This document shows positions 7,966 to 15,971 of a DNA stretch of 64,000 nucleotides, in pieces. The position numbers were made by a program, and so were the translations under genes. The notes beneath the pieces were generated by a model. The model searched no databases. It was not told the DNA's origin and saw nothing but the letters and a program-made list of their open reading frames with translations. Numbering within the stretch: the first letter of the stretch is position 1; every line of letters starts with the position of its first letter. Source of the DNA: Oricola cellulosilytica (GTDB lineage Bacteria > Pseudomonadota > Alphaproteobacteria > Rhizobiales > Rhizobiaceae); assembly GCF_019966575.1 (NCBI RefSeq), contig NZ_JAINFK010000008.1, positions 61,765-125,764 on the forward strand, in the 5' to 3' direction.

Positions 7966-9348
7966 ATGACTCAGACACTCCAATGCATCTCGCCGATCGA
8001 CGGGTCGATCTATGCCGAACGTCCTACACTAGACGAGGCGGCAGCTTCGTCCGCCGCCGCGAGCGCCCGCAACGCACAGGCCGACTGGGCCGCCCGGCCA
8101 CTTTCCGAACGCGTCGCACTTGTACTCGCCGGCGTTGCCCGGCTTGGCGAAATGAATGACGAGATCGTGCCGGAACTGGCGCACATGATGGGAAGGCCGG
8201 TACGCTACGGCGGCGAGTTCGGCGGCGTCGAGGAGCGTGCGTCGCACATGGCCCGGATTGCCAAGGAGGCACTTGCACCGCTCGAGATCGAGGGTAGCGA
8301 GCGCTTCCGCCGCGTGATCAAGCGGGAGCCGCACGGCGTCGTCTTCGTCGTGGCACCGTGGAACTACCCCTACATGACTGCGATCAATACGGTCGCGCCC
8401 GCACTGATCGCGGGCAACACTGTAATCCTGAAGCACGCCACCCAAACCCTTCTCGCTGGCGAGAGACTGGCGCGCGCTTTTCATGAGGCGGGCGTGCCCG
8501 AGGCCGTCTTTGCCAATGTGTTCCTCGATCACGACACCACATCAAAGCTGATCGGTGCGCGAGCGTTCGATTTCGTCAACTTCACCGGTTCAGTGGGTGG
8601 CGGAAAAGCCATGGAGCGGGCTGCTGCCGGCACCTTCACGCCGCTTGGGCTCGAGCTTGGCGGCAAGGATCCGGGCTACGTGATGGAGGACGCTGATCTG
8701 GATGCGGCCGTCGCCACGCTGATGGATGGCGCAATGTTCAACTCTGGACAATGCTGCTGCGGCATCGAGCGCATCTATGTTCATGAAAGCTTGTTCGACG
8801 CGTTCGTCGGAAAAGCGGTCGAGACTGCCAAGGCGCTGAAGCTCGGCAACCCTCTCGATCCCGGCACGTCGCTCGGGCCGATGGCGCACAGGCGGTTCGC
8901 CGATGAGGTGCGCGCCCAAATCAGCGAAGCGGTTGCGGCCGGCGCGACCGCGCTTCTCGACCCGCTTCCGGAGGATGATGGCGGAACATATCTTTCGCCG
9001 CAGATCCTGACCGGCGTGACCCACGACATGCGGGTGATGCGCGACGAAAGTTTCGGCCCGGTTGTCGGCATCATGCCGGTCTCCGACGATGACGAGGCGA
9101 TCCGCCTGATGAACGACAGCATATTTGGCCTGACGGCGTCGCTGTGGACGCCGGATGTCGAACGCGCGGAGCACCTCGGCGCGCGAATCGAGACCGGAAC
9201 GGTTTTTCTCAACCGTGCCGACTATCTTGATCCCGGTCTTTGCTGGACGGGCTGCAAGATGACGGGACGCGGCGGCGCGCTATCGGTGATCGGCTATCAG
9301 AACCTAACACGTCCGAAATCCTACCATCTCAAAAAGGTGACCTCATGA
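7966..9348 (+). CDS. NAD(P)-dependent aldehyde dehydrogenase
   Basis: The 460-residue protein is an aldehyde dehydrogenase of the class-3 or succinate-semialdehyde-like length. Visible elements are VVAPWNYPYMTAINTVAPAL (cofactor-binding core), the Rossmann turn NFTGSVGGGKAME, the general-base region LELGGKDPGYV, and the catalytic cysteine region GQCCC at residues 261-265, with three consecutive cysteines. It oxidises an aldehyde to a carboxylate. It begins 13 bases after the ligase and its stop overlaps the alcohol dehydrogenase start (ATGA), so it likely consumes the aldehyde made by that enzyme. The exact substrate is not readable. Confidence 0.92.
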   Translation: MTQTLQCISPIDGSIYAERPTLDEAAASSAAASARNAQADWAARPLSERVALVLAGVARLGEMNDEIVPELAHMMGRPVRYGGEFGGVEERASHMARIAKEALAPLEIEGSERFRRVIKREPHGVVFVVAPWNYPYMTAINTVAPALIAGNTVILKHATQTLLAGERLARAFHEAGVPEAVFANVFLDHDTTSKLIGARAFDFVNFTGSVGGGKAMERAAAGTFTPLGLELGGKDPGYVMEDADLDAAVATLMDGAMFNSGQCCCGIERIYVHESLFDAFVGKAVETAKALKLGNPLDPGTSLGPMAHRRFADEVRAQISEAVAAGATALLDPLPEDDGGTYLSPQILTGVTHDMRVMRDESFGPVVGIMPVSDDDEAIRLMNDSIFGLTASLWTPDVERAEHLGARIETGTVFLNRADYLDPGLCWTGCKMTGRGGALSVIGYQNLTRPKSYHLKKVTS

Positions 9349-10490
9349 ACCTGACCGGCAACTGGTCGTATCCGACGGCGATCCGCTTTGGCGCCGGCCG
9401 CATCTCGGAACTCGCCGGGACGTGCGTGGAACTGGGCATCCGCAATCCGCTTCTGGTCACCGACCGCGGATTGGCGGCACTGCCCATCACGGCCAAGGCG
9501 CTTGACATCGTCGAGGACGGGGGCCTTGGCCGCGCGATGTTCGCCGAGGTTGACCCTAACCCGAATGAGAACAATCTCGAGGCGGGGCTCAAGGTCTATC
9601 GCGAAGGCGGGCATGATGGCGTCATCGCGTTCGGCGGCGGCTCGGGGCTTGATCTCGGGAAGATGGTCGCGTTCATGTCGGGCCAGTCGCGCCCGGTGTG
9701 GGATTTCGAGGATGTCGGCGACTGGTGGACCCGCGCCGATCCCGCCGGGATCGCGCCGATCATCGCCGTGCCGACCACCGCGGGCACTGGCTCGGAAGTC
9801 GGCCGCGCCAGCGTGATCACCAATTCCGAGACCCACGTAAAGAAGATCATCTTTCATCCGAAAGTCCTGCCATCGGCGGTTATCGCCGATCCCGAATTGA
9901 CCGTGGGGATGCCGGCGGCGATCACGGCGGGCACGGGCATGGATGCATTTGCGCATTGCCTCGAGGCATTTTCCTCGCCGCATTATCATCCGATGAGCCA
10001 AGGCATCGCCCTGGAAGGGATGCGTCTGGTCGATACATATCTCCCGCGTGCCTACGCTGACGGGACCGACCTCGAGGCGCGTGCCCACATGATGAGCGCA
10101 GCGGCCATGGGAGCCGTCGCGTTCCAGAAGGGGCTCGGTGCGGTGCACGCGCTCAGTCATCCCGTTGGCGCGGTTTACAATACCCATCACGGGACGACAA
10201 ACGCGGTGGTGATTCCGCCAGTTCTGATGTTCAACCGCCCGGCGATCGAGGAGCGTATCGTTCGGGCCGCCGCCTATCTCGGCATCGATGGCGGGTTCGA
10301 CGGCTTTTTCGATCACGTTCTCGAACTGCGCTCCGGGCTCGGCATTCCCGACAAGTTGGGCGCGCTTGGCGTCGGTGCCGACCGGATCGACGAGCTGACC
10401 GAGATGGCCCTTCAGGATCCGAGTGTGGGCGGAAATCCGGTCAGGATGACGCCCGAAAACACCAGAGCGCTGTTTGATGCCTGCATCTGA
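9345..10490 (+). CDS. Iron-containing (group III) alcohol dehydrogenase
   Basis: This 381-residue protein is a group III metal-dependent alcohol dehydrogenase. The nucleotide-binding GGGSGLDLGK, VPTTAGTGSEVG and metal-ligand blocks GTGMDAFAHCLEAF and HALSHPVGAVYNTHHG are all present. It would oxidise a primary alcohol to the aldehyde for the coupled aldehyde dehydrogenase just upstream. I start at 9345, where the ATG overlaps the preceding stop and an AAAAGGTGA site lies before it. It is the last gene of the co-directional operon that begins at 2715. Confidence 0.93.
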   Translation: MNLTGNWSYPTAIRFGAGRISELAGTCVELGIRNPLLVTDRGLAALPITAKALDIVEDGGLGRAMFAEVDPNPNENNLEAGLKVYREGGHDGVIAFGGGSGLDLGKMVAFMSGQSRPVWDFEDVGDWWTRADPAGIAPIIAVPTTAGTGSEVGRASVITNSETHVKKIIFHPKVLPSAVIADPELTVGMPAAITAGTGMDAFAHCLEAFSSPHYHPMSQGIALEGMRLVDTYLPRAYADGTDLEARAHMMSAAAMGAVAFQKGLGAVHALSHPVGAVYNTHHGTTNAVVIPPVLMFNRPAIEERIVRAAAYLGIDGGFDGFFDHVLELRSGLGIPDKLGALGVGADRIDELTEMALQDPSVGGNPVRMTPENTRALFDACI

Positions 10491-10589
10491 TGCAGACAAG
10501 ACACTGAATGGGTGACCCGACGTAAGGTCGTGTTAATCGTCATGGGGCACCATGGGCCGAGACGTCACTGGTCGACTATGGAGGCCATC

Positions 10590-10883
10590 GTGTGGATAGA
10601 CGCTGATATCGCCTTGGTCCTGTCGATTATTTTCCTTGGCGCCGCGGCCTCCTACATTGCGGGCATTGCAATGGATGGCGTTATGGGCGCGGACGGATTT
10701 GGCACTTTGATCAATGCGCTGATCCTGATGACAGGCGGATTCATTGGTTATTACGCGCAAATGCATCTGCCGATCTTCGGACGCGACGCGACGTGGGCGG
10801 CCGTCATGGCGGTGGGCGGCGCATTCACAGGTCTGGCGCTGCTGGCAATCCTAAAGGCTCTTTCGAGCCGAATGGGTTTTTGA
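10590..10883 (+). CDS. Small integral membrane protein of unknown function
   Basis: I do not recognise a named family. The 97-residue product has about three hydrophobic helices (roughly residues 5-25, 33-55 and 68-90) separated by short loops containing a DGVMGADGFG turn. I choose the GTG at 10590 because a GGAGG site ends five bases before it; an ATG at 10578 lacks such a site. It stands alone, 99 bases after the alcohol dehydrogenase, and faces the tRNA-Val gene tail to tail. Conservation across relatives would be needed to say more. Confidence 0.62.
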   Translation: MWIDADIALVLSIIFLGAAASYIAGIAMDGVMGADGFGTLINALILMTGGFIGYYAQMHLPIFGRDATWAAVMAVGGAFTGLALLAILKALSSRMGF

Positions 10884-11010
10884 GCGCAGCAGCTTTCGCA
10901 CTCGCGGGCGGACGAGTTCGCGCAGCCAATCCTTAGTCGTCTGCGCGATCCCGAACGCGTCGTCGGTCGGGTCCGCGTCCGTCCAAAAAACAGCCCTGTC
11001 CGGGGTCGGA

Positions 11011-11085
11011 TGGTGGGCGATACTGGGATTGAACCAGTGACCCCTTCGATGTCAACGAAGTGCTCTCCCGCTGAGCTAATCGCCC
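11011..11085 (-). tRNA. tRNA-Val (anticodon GAC)
   Basis: Read on the minus strand, the 75 bases fold as a standard cloverleaf. The acceptor GGGCGAT pairs with ATCGCCC, the D arm is GCTC/GAGC, and the anticodon stem CTTCG/CGAAG encloses loop TTGACAT with anticodon GAC. The T arm has the loop TTCAATC, the discriminator is A and the 3' CCA is encoded. A run of six T residues begins about 20 bases downstream on the same strand and probably ends the transcript. I see no integrated element at its 3' end. Confidence 0.97.
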
Positions 11086-11165
11086 ATCCGAGCCGGGCAT
11101 ACACCATAACAGACGCGTGCGGTCAATAGTGCGCAGTCGATAAAAAACGAGGCCTGACAGTGGCC

Positions 11166-11528
11166 TTAGGCGGCCTTGATCATCTTGTCGACCTCTGACA
11201 CCAATTCGCGAAGATGGAAGGGCTTGGACAACACCTTGGCATCCTTCGGCGCATTGGAATCCGGGTTCAGCGCAACCGCCGCGAATCCAGTAATAAACAT
11301 CACCTTCAGATCCGGATCGAGTTCCGTGGCGCGGCGCGCCAGTTCGATGCCGTCCATTTCCGGCATCACGATATCAGTCAGGAGTAGCGAGAACGGTTCC
11401 TCGCGCAAGCGCTCGTACGCGCTGGCCCCGTTGTCGTAGTCGGTAACATGGTATCCGGCCTTCTCGAGTGCCTTCACCAGGAAGGCGCGCATGTCGTTAT
11501 CGTCTTCAGCAAGAAGTATGCGGTTCAT
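11166..11528 (-). CDS. cpdR: Single-domain response regulator CpdR
   Basis: The 120-residue protein is a lone receiver domain with the acidic pocket AEDDND, phospho-acceptor Asp52 in LLTDIVMPEMDG, Thr in FITGFAA and Lys in LSKPFHLREL. This wording is characteristic of CpdR, which in its unphosphorylated form primes the ClpXP protease to degrade cell-cycle substrates and which the CckA-ChpT phosphorelay switches off. It ends in Ala-Ala, the type of C-terminus recognised by ClpXP and linked to CpdR's own turnover in Caulobacter. It is divergent from the amidohydrolase at 11747. A second ClpXP adaptor, RcdA, lies at 61612 in the same window. Confidence 0.93.
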   Translation of the reverse strand: MNRILLAEDDNDMRAFLVKALEKAGYHVTDYDNGASAYERLREEPFSLLLTDIVMPEMDGIELARRATELDPDLKVMFITGFAAVALNPDSNAPKDAKVLSKPFHLRELVSEVDKMIKAA

Positions 11529-11597
11529 GTCGCACCCGTTCTATCGGCTCGCGGCCGTCGAAATAAAAATCAGTGTCCCAGTCATCACAGGATGGGG

Positions 11598-11612
11598 TAA
11601 ACATGGGGTTTA
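11598..11612. promoter_or_regulatory. Inverted repeat in the cpdR / amidohydrolase divergent gap
   Basis: TAAAC-ATGGG-GTTTA is a perfect 5-bp inverted repeat in the AT-rich centre of the 218-base gap between cpdR and the divergent gene at 11747. It could be an operator for either promoter. No CtrA box of the TTAA-N7-TTAA type is present in this gap. Evidence is symmetry and position only. Confidence 0.25.
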
Positions 11613-11746
11613 TTATCCCCAAATGTCCGCGCCGCACTTGAAATTTCGCGTGATCGCCGGGCGCCGCACACTGGACAGGGCACGAGGCTCCTGTCAACAA
11701 TCAATTGGCAACCCAACGAATCCCGCGAGCGCGGGCGTGGAGGAAA

Positions 11747-12637
11747 ATGTACGGCGAGCCCGATTTTCTGGATCATCCTGCCTTCGAGGTCAGGGAACCG
11801 GCCGAGCAGCGCGTGCCTTTCGTTTTCAATTCTCCGCACAGCGGGCGGTACTACCCCGAGCGTTTCATGGCCATGACTCGGTTGGACAGCGTGTCGATAA
11901 GGCGCTCTGAAGACTATTTCGTCGACGAATTGTTTTCTGGCGCCGTGCCGCTCGGAGCCCCGTTGCTGTTGGCGCATTTTCCGCGCGCCTATCTCGATGT
12001 GAACCGTGAGCCATACGAACTTGATCCGCGCATGTTCAGGGAGCGCTTGCCGCCGTTCGCCAATTCCCGCTCCATCCGTGTTGCCGGTGGTCTGGGAACG
12101 GTGCCACGGGTCGTTTCGGAAGGCCTTGAGATTTACCGGTCGGGCATCCCGGTCGCTGAGGCGCAAGCCCGCATCACAAGCATTTACAAACCCTATCACC
12201 GGACCCTGCGCGAGCTTCTTGCACAGACGCATCGCCGTTTTGGCTTCGCGGTGCTGATTGATTGTCATTCCATGCCCGCCTCGGTGCGCTACGGACCGGA
12301 CGGCGTGCGCCCGGATTTCATCATCGGCGACCGCTTCGGCACCAGCGCCAGCCGGAACGTCAGCGAGGCGGTGGCCGAAATTCTTTCATCGATGGGATAC
12401 ATGGTCACCTCTAACAAGCCCTATGCCGGCGGCTTCATCACCGAACACTACGGACGTCCGCTGAAGGGACTTCACGCCCTGCAAGTGGAAGTAAACCGCG
12501 GCCTCTACATCGACGAGCAGACGCTGGTGCGCAAACCGTCCTTCCACCTGCTGCAGGACGATATCGCCGCGTTCATTTCCAGGCTGATGGACTTGCCGGA
12601 CCATCTCTTCCACGATTTTTCCATCGCTGCAGAGTAG
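11747..12637 (+). CDS. N-formylglutamate amidohydrolase family protein (core-genome copy)
   Basis: The 296-residue product is a second, diverged member of the N-formylglutamate amidohydrolase family. Blocks seen are FVFNSPHSGRYYP, SEDYFVDELF, YLDVNREPYELDP, VLIDCHSMP and the C-terminal LQVEVNRGLYID, which together supply the histidine, aspartate and glutamate zinc ligands. The ATG at 11747 has a GGAGGA site two bases upstream of the spacer. No histidine-utilisation genes are nearby; the neighbours cpdR and hisN form a core arrangement I associate with rhizobia. Its real substrate is therefore open. Confidence 0.87.
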   Translation: MYGEPDFLDHPAFEVREPAEQRVPFVFNSPHSGRYYPERFMAMTRLDSVSIRRSEDYFVDELFSGAVPLGAPLLLAHFPRAYLDVNREPYELDPRMFRERLPPFANSRSIRVAGGLGTVPRVVSEGLEIYRSGIPVAEAQARITSIYKPYHRTLRELLAQTHRRFGFAVLIDCHSMPASVRYGPDGVRPDFIIGDRFGTSASRNVSEAVAEILSSMGYMVTSNKPYAGGFITEHYGRPLKGLHALQVEVNRGLYIDEQTLVRKPSFHLLQDDIAAFISRLMDLPDHLFHDFSIAAE

Positions 12638-12711
12638 CCGTCTCCTCAAAAAGAAGCCGCATCGCGTTGCGACACGGCCCAAGTCTAGGGAGGAAACGCC
12701 CAAGGAGGGCG

Positions 12712-12727
12712 TGGCAGAGATCTGCCA
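12712..12727. promoter_or_regulatory. Inverted repeat upstream of hisN
   Basis: TGGCAGA-GA-TCTGCCA is a 7-bp dyad with a 2-base centre, 100 bases before the hisN start, in a 189-base gap. The shape fits a protein operator better than an RNA hairpin, because the loop is too short. No regulator can be assigned. Confidence 0.3.
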
Positions 12728-12826
12728 GGACCCATGATATGCTGCAATGCACAAAAGTCAATGACGTTGCGGAACGGAGCGGAGATTTTTCTTGCAAACC
12801 TGGCGTCCCGCGGCCAGTTAGCGCCA

Positions 12827-13624
12827 ATGAGCGCACCATTATTGCCGGAAATTGCCTTTTTTCAGGAACTCGCGGAGGTTGCCGCCGCCGAGACGCTGCC
12901 ATTATTTCGAAGCGCCGCTTCGGTGGAAAACAAGCTCGACACAGGATTTGATCCGGTGACCCAGGCGGATTGTCTGGCCGAGGATGCGATGCGATCGTTG
13001 ATCGAGGCGCGCTTTCCCGACCACGGCATTATTGGCGAGGAGCGCGGAACTGTGCGCGGTGAAAGCCGATATGTCTGGATCATCGATCCCATCGATGGCA
13101 CCAGGGCTTATATCTCCGGCCTGCCCGTCTGGGGCACGCTGGCCGGCCTCAGGGTTGACGGGGCGGCGCGGGCCGGGATGATGTCGCAACCCTTTACCAA
13201 TGAGTTGTTCGTAGCGGACGGTCGCCGTAGCCTGCTCATCGCCCATGGGCGCGCGCCTGTCGAGATGACAACACGCGGGAATCGCACAATCGAAAAGGCA
13301 ACGCTCTTCACGACCTCGCCGGCGCTTTATAATGACGACAAACGCGCAGCCTACGACCGGCTTGAAAGCCGGGTTCGCCTGCCCCGCTATGGCTGCGATT
13401 GCTATGCCTTTGCGATGCTCGCCGCCGGCCATGCCGATCTGGTTGTAGAGCCTGGATTGCAAACTTACGACATTGCGGCCCTGATTCCGCTTATCGAGCA
13501 GGCCGGAGGGGTCGTGACGACGTGGGAAGGCGCGAACGCGGTCGATGGAGGCGATATCGTTGCCGCGGCGACGCCGGATCTCCACGCAGCCGCGCTGGAA
13601 GTTCTCAACGCAAAGACCGCCTGA
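12827..13624 (+). CDS. hisN: Histidinol-phosphatase, inositol-monophosphatase type
   Basis: The 265-residue protein is in the inositol monophosphatase superfamily. The metal-binding motifs are EERG and IDPIDGTRAYISGLPVWG; the latter wording (GTRAFISGLP-like) is typical of HisN, the phosphatase that makes histidinol in organisms lacking the HisB-type enzyme, rather than of SuhB (GTTNF). The C-terminal DIAALIPLIEQAGG completes the fold. I start at the ATG at 12827 (MSAPLLPE), which aligns with the usual family N-terminus; earlier in-frame ATGs would add about 31 atypical residues. A second superfamily member of the SuhB type lies at 56373. Confidence 0.85.
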   Translation: MSAPLLPEIAFFQELAEVAAAETLPLFRSAASVENKLDTGFDPVTQADCLAEDAMRSLIEARFPDHGIIGEERGTVRGESRYVWIIDPIDGTRAYISGLPVWGTLAGLRVDGAARAGMMSQPFTNELFVADGRRSLLIAHGRAPVEMTTRGNRTIEKATLFTTSPALYNDDKRAAYDRLESRVRLPRYGCDCYAFAMLAAGHADLVVEPGLQTYDIAALIPLIEQAGGVVTTWEGANAVDGGDIVAAATPDLHAAALEVLNAKTA

Positions 13625-13628
13625 CGGA

Positions 13629-14579
13629 TCACCCGTCGTCCGTCCCCGGGATGAACGAGTTCAATGCGGCAAGAAATTGATCGCGGTAGAAGTCAGCCTC
13701 CTGCATGATTTCGTGACGTGCGCCATCGATCGTCAGCAAGGATGCGGATCGCAATCTGTGGACGTGAGCCGAAATGGCCGCATTGGAGACCACGCTGTCC
13801 GCGCCGGCCATGACAATCAGGGTGGGAATGACGGTGGCCGCCAGGTGCTCTGAACGTTTGACATGATCGACCGCTTCGAACATCGCCGCGGTCCATGCCG
13901 CCGTGGGTCCGCCCAAGGTCAAATGCGGCTCGCTGTCCGCCGCTGCAAGGTTGCGCGCATACCGCGCAGGATCGGACGTGAGCCGGTTGCCCTCGAACGG
14001 TTTGCGCATCTTCCGGGCCGGGCCGCCAGCGACGTAGACATTCCCAAGCCCGACAAACCGGAGCGTGCGCGCAGCGAACCGTGAAAGTGCTCGCCGGAGC
14101 GGGGAGCCGGGGATATCCAGCAGGGGCGCTGAGAGAACCATCCGGCGCACACGGTTGACCATCGCGGGCGCCGTGTAGAGGGCCACCAGCGCTCCGGTGG
14201 AATGGGCGAGGATGAAGTAGGGCGGGCGGCAATCCGGGAGGACGACTTCGCGGAAGATCGTCTCGAGATCGGACGCGTATTGGGCGAAATCGTCAACATA
14301 ACCCGGATCACGATTCGTATAGAACCGGTCCGAACCGCCCTGGCCGCGCCAGTCGAATGTGGCGACGTCGAACCCGGACTTGACCAAATCACCGACCGTC
14401 TCTGCATATTTTTCGATCGCCTCGTTGCGACCGTGCAGAAGAAGGATCGTACCCGTGGGCGATGCTTTTGACTGTCGGTGAACCGCGTAGCGCAGATTGA
14501 ACCCGTCCGGCGTTTCGACGTGACCCATTGCATAGGCTGCCGGTTGCTCCGGTCTTTCGAGTTCTGAAGTCTGGTTCAT
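13629..14579 (-). CDS. pldB: Alpha/beta hydrolase, lysophospholipase-like
   Basis: The 316-residue protein is an alpha/beta hydrolase of the PldB/monoacylglycerol lipase group. It has the oxyanion block LLLHGRNEAIEKY, the strand ATFDWRGQGGSDRF, a nucleophile elbow AHSTG (Ala instead of the common Gly in GxSxG), an acidic residue in VMAGADSVVS and the catalytic histidine in DGARHEIM. It probably removes acyl chains from lysophospholipids or monoacylglycerols in the cytoplasm or at the membrane. It converges with hisN, with 4 bases between stops. Substrate choice cannot be read. Confidence 0.82.
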   Translation of the reverse strand: MNQTSELERPEQPAAYAMGHVETPDGFNLRYAVHRQSKASPTGTILLLHGRNEAIEKYAETVGDLVKSGFDVATFDWRGQGGSDRFYTNRDPGYVDDFAQYASDLETIFREVVLPDCRPPYFILAHSTGALVALYTAPAMVNRVRRMVLSAPLLDIPGSPLRRALSRFAARTLRFVGLGNVYVAGGPARKMRKPFEGNRLTSDPARYARNLAAADSEPHLTLGGPTAAWTAAMFEAVDHVKRSEHLAATVIPTLIVMAGADSVVSNAAISAHVHRLRSASLLTIDGARHEIMQEADFYRDQFLAALNSFIPGTDDG

Positions 14580-14641
14580 GGAGGACTGGCTGTTCGACGT
14601 CGTTGACGGGATCAGTGTTACGGGCGGGCATCGCAGAAATC

Positions 14642-14677
14642 AAAAAAAATCCGGGAGCGCCACGAAGGCGCTCCCGG
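14642..14677 (-). terminator. Rho-independent terminator of the 14731-15150 gene
   Basis: On the minus strand an 11-bp perfect stem (CCGGGAGCGCC / GGCGCTCCCGG, loop TTCGT) is followed by a run of eight U residues. It lies 53 bases after the stop of the gene at 14731 and is one of the clearest terminators in the window. Confidence 0.92.
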
Positions 14678-14730
14678 CGTCGGACCGGACAGGAAGGGAC
14701 GTTACAGCCCGGCCAGAACTCTTGGCAATC

Positions 14731-15150
14731 TCAGTAGATTCCGAACGAATATGAAAATCCGCCGTTGTGGCCGCGGAAACGGTAGCCTGTATCGCGGCCG
14801 TAGCGGCGAAGCGGCTGACGGGAAACGATTTCCGCCGTGCGCCCGTCGACGACGAGCCGGACCGGACCCCGATGCCCGCGGGCCACCACCACATAGTCGC
14901 CGCGCACCCGCTCGATGCTGCGAATCCTGGTGTAGCCGCGGTGACGCAGGGAGCGGACGATCCTCGGCAGTGGGAGGATGCGCTGACGGCCATAACGGCG
15001 CGCTTCACGGCCACGATAGTGGATGGTCTGGATATCGAATGCCGTGGATACGCCGATGGGCGCGGGAGCGGCGGGCGCGGCAAACGCGGCGCTCGACAGG
15101 CCGGAAGAAAGAAGGGCTGCGACGGCGGCTGTGGCGATCCTGGATTTCAT
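14731..15150 (-). CDS. Small secreted basic protein, unknown function
   Basis: The 139-residue product begins with a clear Sec signal peptide (MKSRIATAAVAALLSSGLSS, cleavage near AFAAPA). The mature part is rich in Arg, Tyr and Gly and has a block IVRSLRHRGYTRIRSIERVR followed by a beta-strand pair VVVARGHRGPVRLVVDGRTA. This resembles the PepSY/YpeB-like small periplasmic proteins common in rhizobia, but I cannot name it. It is monocistronic, ends with a strong terminator, and is divergent from the heat-shock gene at 15423. Confidence 0.75.
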   Translation of the reverse strand: MKSRIATAAVAALLSSGLSSAAFAAPAAPAPIGVSTAFDIQTIHYRGREARRYGRQRILPLPRIVRSLRHRGYTRIRSIERVRGDYVVVARGHRGPVRLVVDGRTAEIVSRQPLRRYGRDTGYRFRGHNGGFSYSFGIY

Positions 15151-15285
15151 TTCATGCTCCAAAGGCTTTTTCTGTGACAGTGGCCGGTTCGATCGGTCTT
15201 CAAATTTGAGGCCAATGTGCCAGCCCTCACCTGAACTGAGCCGGAAGAGGCTGTTCATCTTCAGTTCATGGCGAAAAACAGTGGA

Positions 15286-15314
15286 CTTGAACCGCAGAAA
15301 TTGAATTCCCAGAT
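15286..15314 (+). promoter_or_regulatory. Candidate RpoH (sigma-32) promoter of the Hsp20 gene
   Basis: CTTGAA at 15286-15291 and CCCAGAT at 15308-15314, with a 16-base spacer, match the shape of alphaproteobacterial heat-shock promoters (CTTGAA -35; C-rich -10 ending in AT). Transcription would start near 15321, giving a leader of about 100 bases before the Hsp20 ATG. This is a pattern match by eye. Confidence 0.5.
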
Positions 15315-15320
15315 ATCGGA

Positions 15321-15422
15321 AGCGGACGCCCAATCGGGTCCGCTGGCGTGAAAGGGTTGTGCCGAAAACGGGCAGCCGGAAGCGTCAAACGCAAACCATG
15401 TCGCTCAATTGGAGGACCAATC
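15321..15422 (+). promoter_or_regulatory. Candidate ROSE-type RNA thermometer in the Hsp20 leader
   Basis: The roughly 100-base leader can form successive hairpins at 15321-15344 (7-bp stem AGCGGAC/GTCCGCT), about 15358-15375 and 15381-15391. The last structure is at the ribosome-binding site: GTC at 15400-15402 pairs with GAC at 15415-15417, a G faces a G, and CT pairs with GG. This buries the GGAGGA and reproduces the TCGCT-facing-SD arrangement of ROSE elements that control rhizobial small heat-shock genes. An alternative ATTGG/CCAAT stem (15408-15421) also loops out the SD. Melting was not computed. Confidence 0.5.
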
Positions 15423-15890
15423 ATGCGTCACATAGACTATTCACCCCTGTTCCGTTCAACCGTCGGGTTCGACCGTCTTTTTTCCATGCTGGACACCCTT
15501 GCCCAGCCGGAAAGCAATGGTCAGACCTATCCGCCCTACAATATCGAGCGGACCGGCGAGAACGCCTACCGCATCACCATGGCAGTCGCCGGCTTCGCGG
15601 AGGAAGACCTGACGATCGAAGCCCGTTCGAACGTCCTGACCGTTGCTGGCGCGAAGGCCGAGGAATCGACTGAGGAGAAGCGTGAGTTCCTGCACCGCGG
15701 GATCGCATCACGCGCCTTCGAGCGCCGCTTCCAGCTTGCCGATTATGTTGAAGTGAAGGCTGCCGAGTTGAAGAACGGCCTGCTTCACATCGATCTGGAG
15801 CGCGAAATCCCCGAGGCGATGAAGCCGCGCAAGATCGACATCAAGAACGGCAAGGATGCCAAGCAGATCGAAGCCAAATCGGTCAACTGA
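15423..15890 (+). CDS. Small heat-shock protein, Hsp20/alpha-crystallin family
   Basis: The 155-residue protein has a short N-terminal arm ([18 protein letters not shown], typical of IbpA/HspA class A), an alpha-crystallin domain (about 40-130, with [19 protein letters not shown] and the conserved F.L...V block [33 protein letters not shown]) and a C-terminal tail. It holds unfolding proteins in a refoldable state. The ATG at 15423 has a GGAGGA site 7 bases upstream. A candidate RpoH promoter and thermometer precede it and a strong bidirectional terminator follows, so it is monocistronic. Confidence 0.94.
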   Translation: MRHIDYSPLFRSTVGFDRLFSMLDTLAQPESNGQTYPPYNIERTGENAYRITMAVAGFAEEDLTIEARSNVLTVAGAKAEESTEEKREFLHRGIASRAFERRFQLADYVEVKAAELKNGLLHIDLEREIPEAMKPRKIDIKNGKDAKQIEAKSVN

Positions 15891-15931
15891 TCGATCCGCT
15901 GCGGAGCCCGCAAAGGCTTTCAGCGTGATAC

Positions 15932-15961
15932 AAAAAGGCGGGGGAAACCCCGCCTTTTTTG
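15932..15961. terminator. Bidirectional terminator between Hsp20 and the bufferin operon
   Basis: GGCGGGG at 15937-15943 pairs with CCCCGCC at 15948-15954 around a GAAA tetraloop, with A-runs on one side and a T-run on the other. It therefore works for the Hsp20 gene on the plus strand and for the operon ending with the DoxX gene at 15972 on the minus strand. Confidence 0.93.
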
Positions 15962-15971
15962 TTTTGAATGG

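Noticed and set aside
10851..11008. Minus-strand open stretch beside tRNA-Val that reads like a protein C-terminus
   Set aside because: It has no start codon before the tRNA, overlaps the end of the plus-strand membrane-protein gene and contains the likely tRNA terminator. A gene remnant is possible but unsupported.
11011..11085. tRNA-Val as an attachment site for an integrated element
   Set aside because: No integrase, no direct repeat of the tRNA 3' end and no change of gene character on either side.
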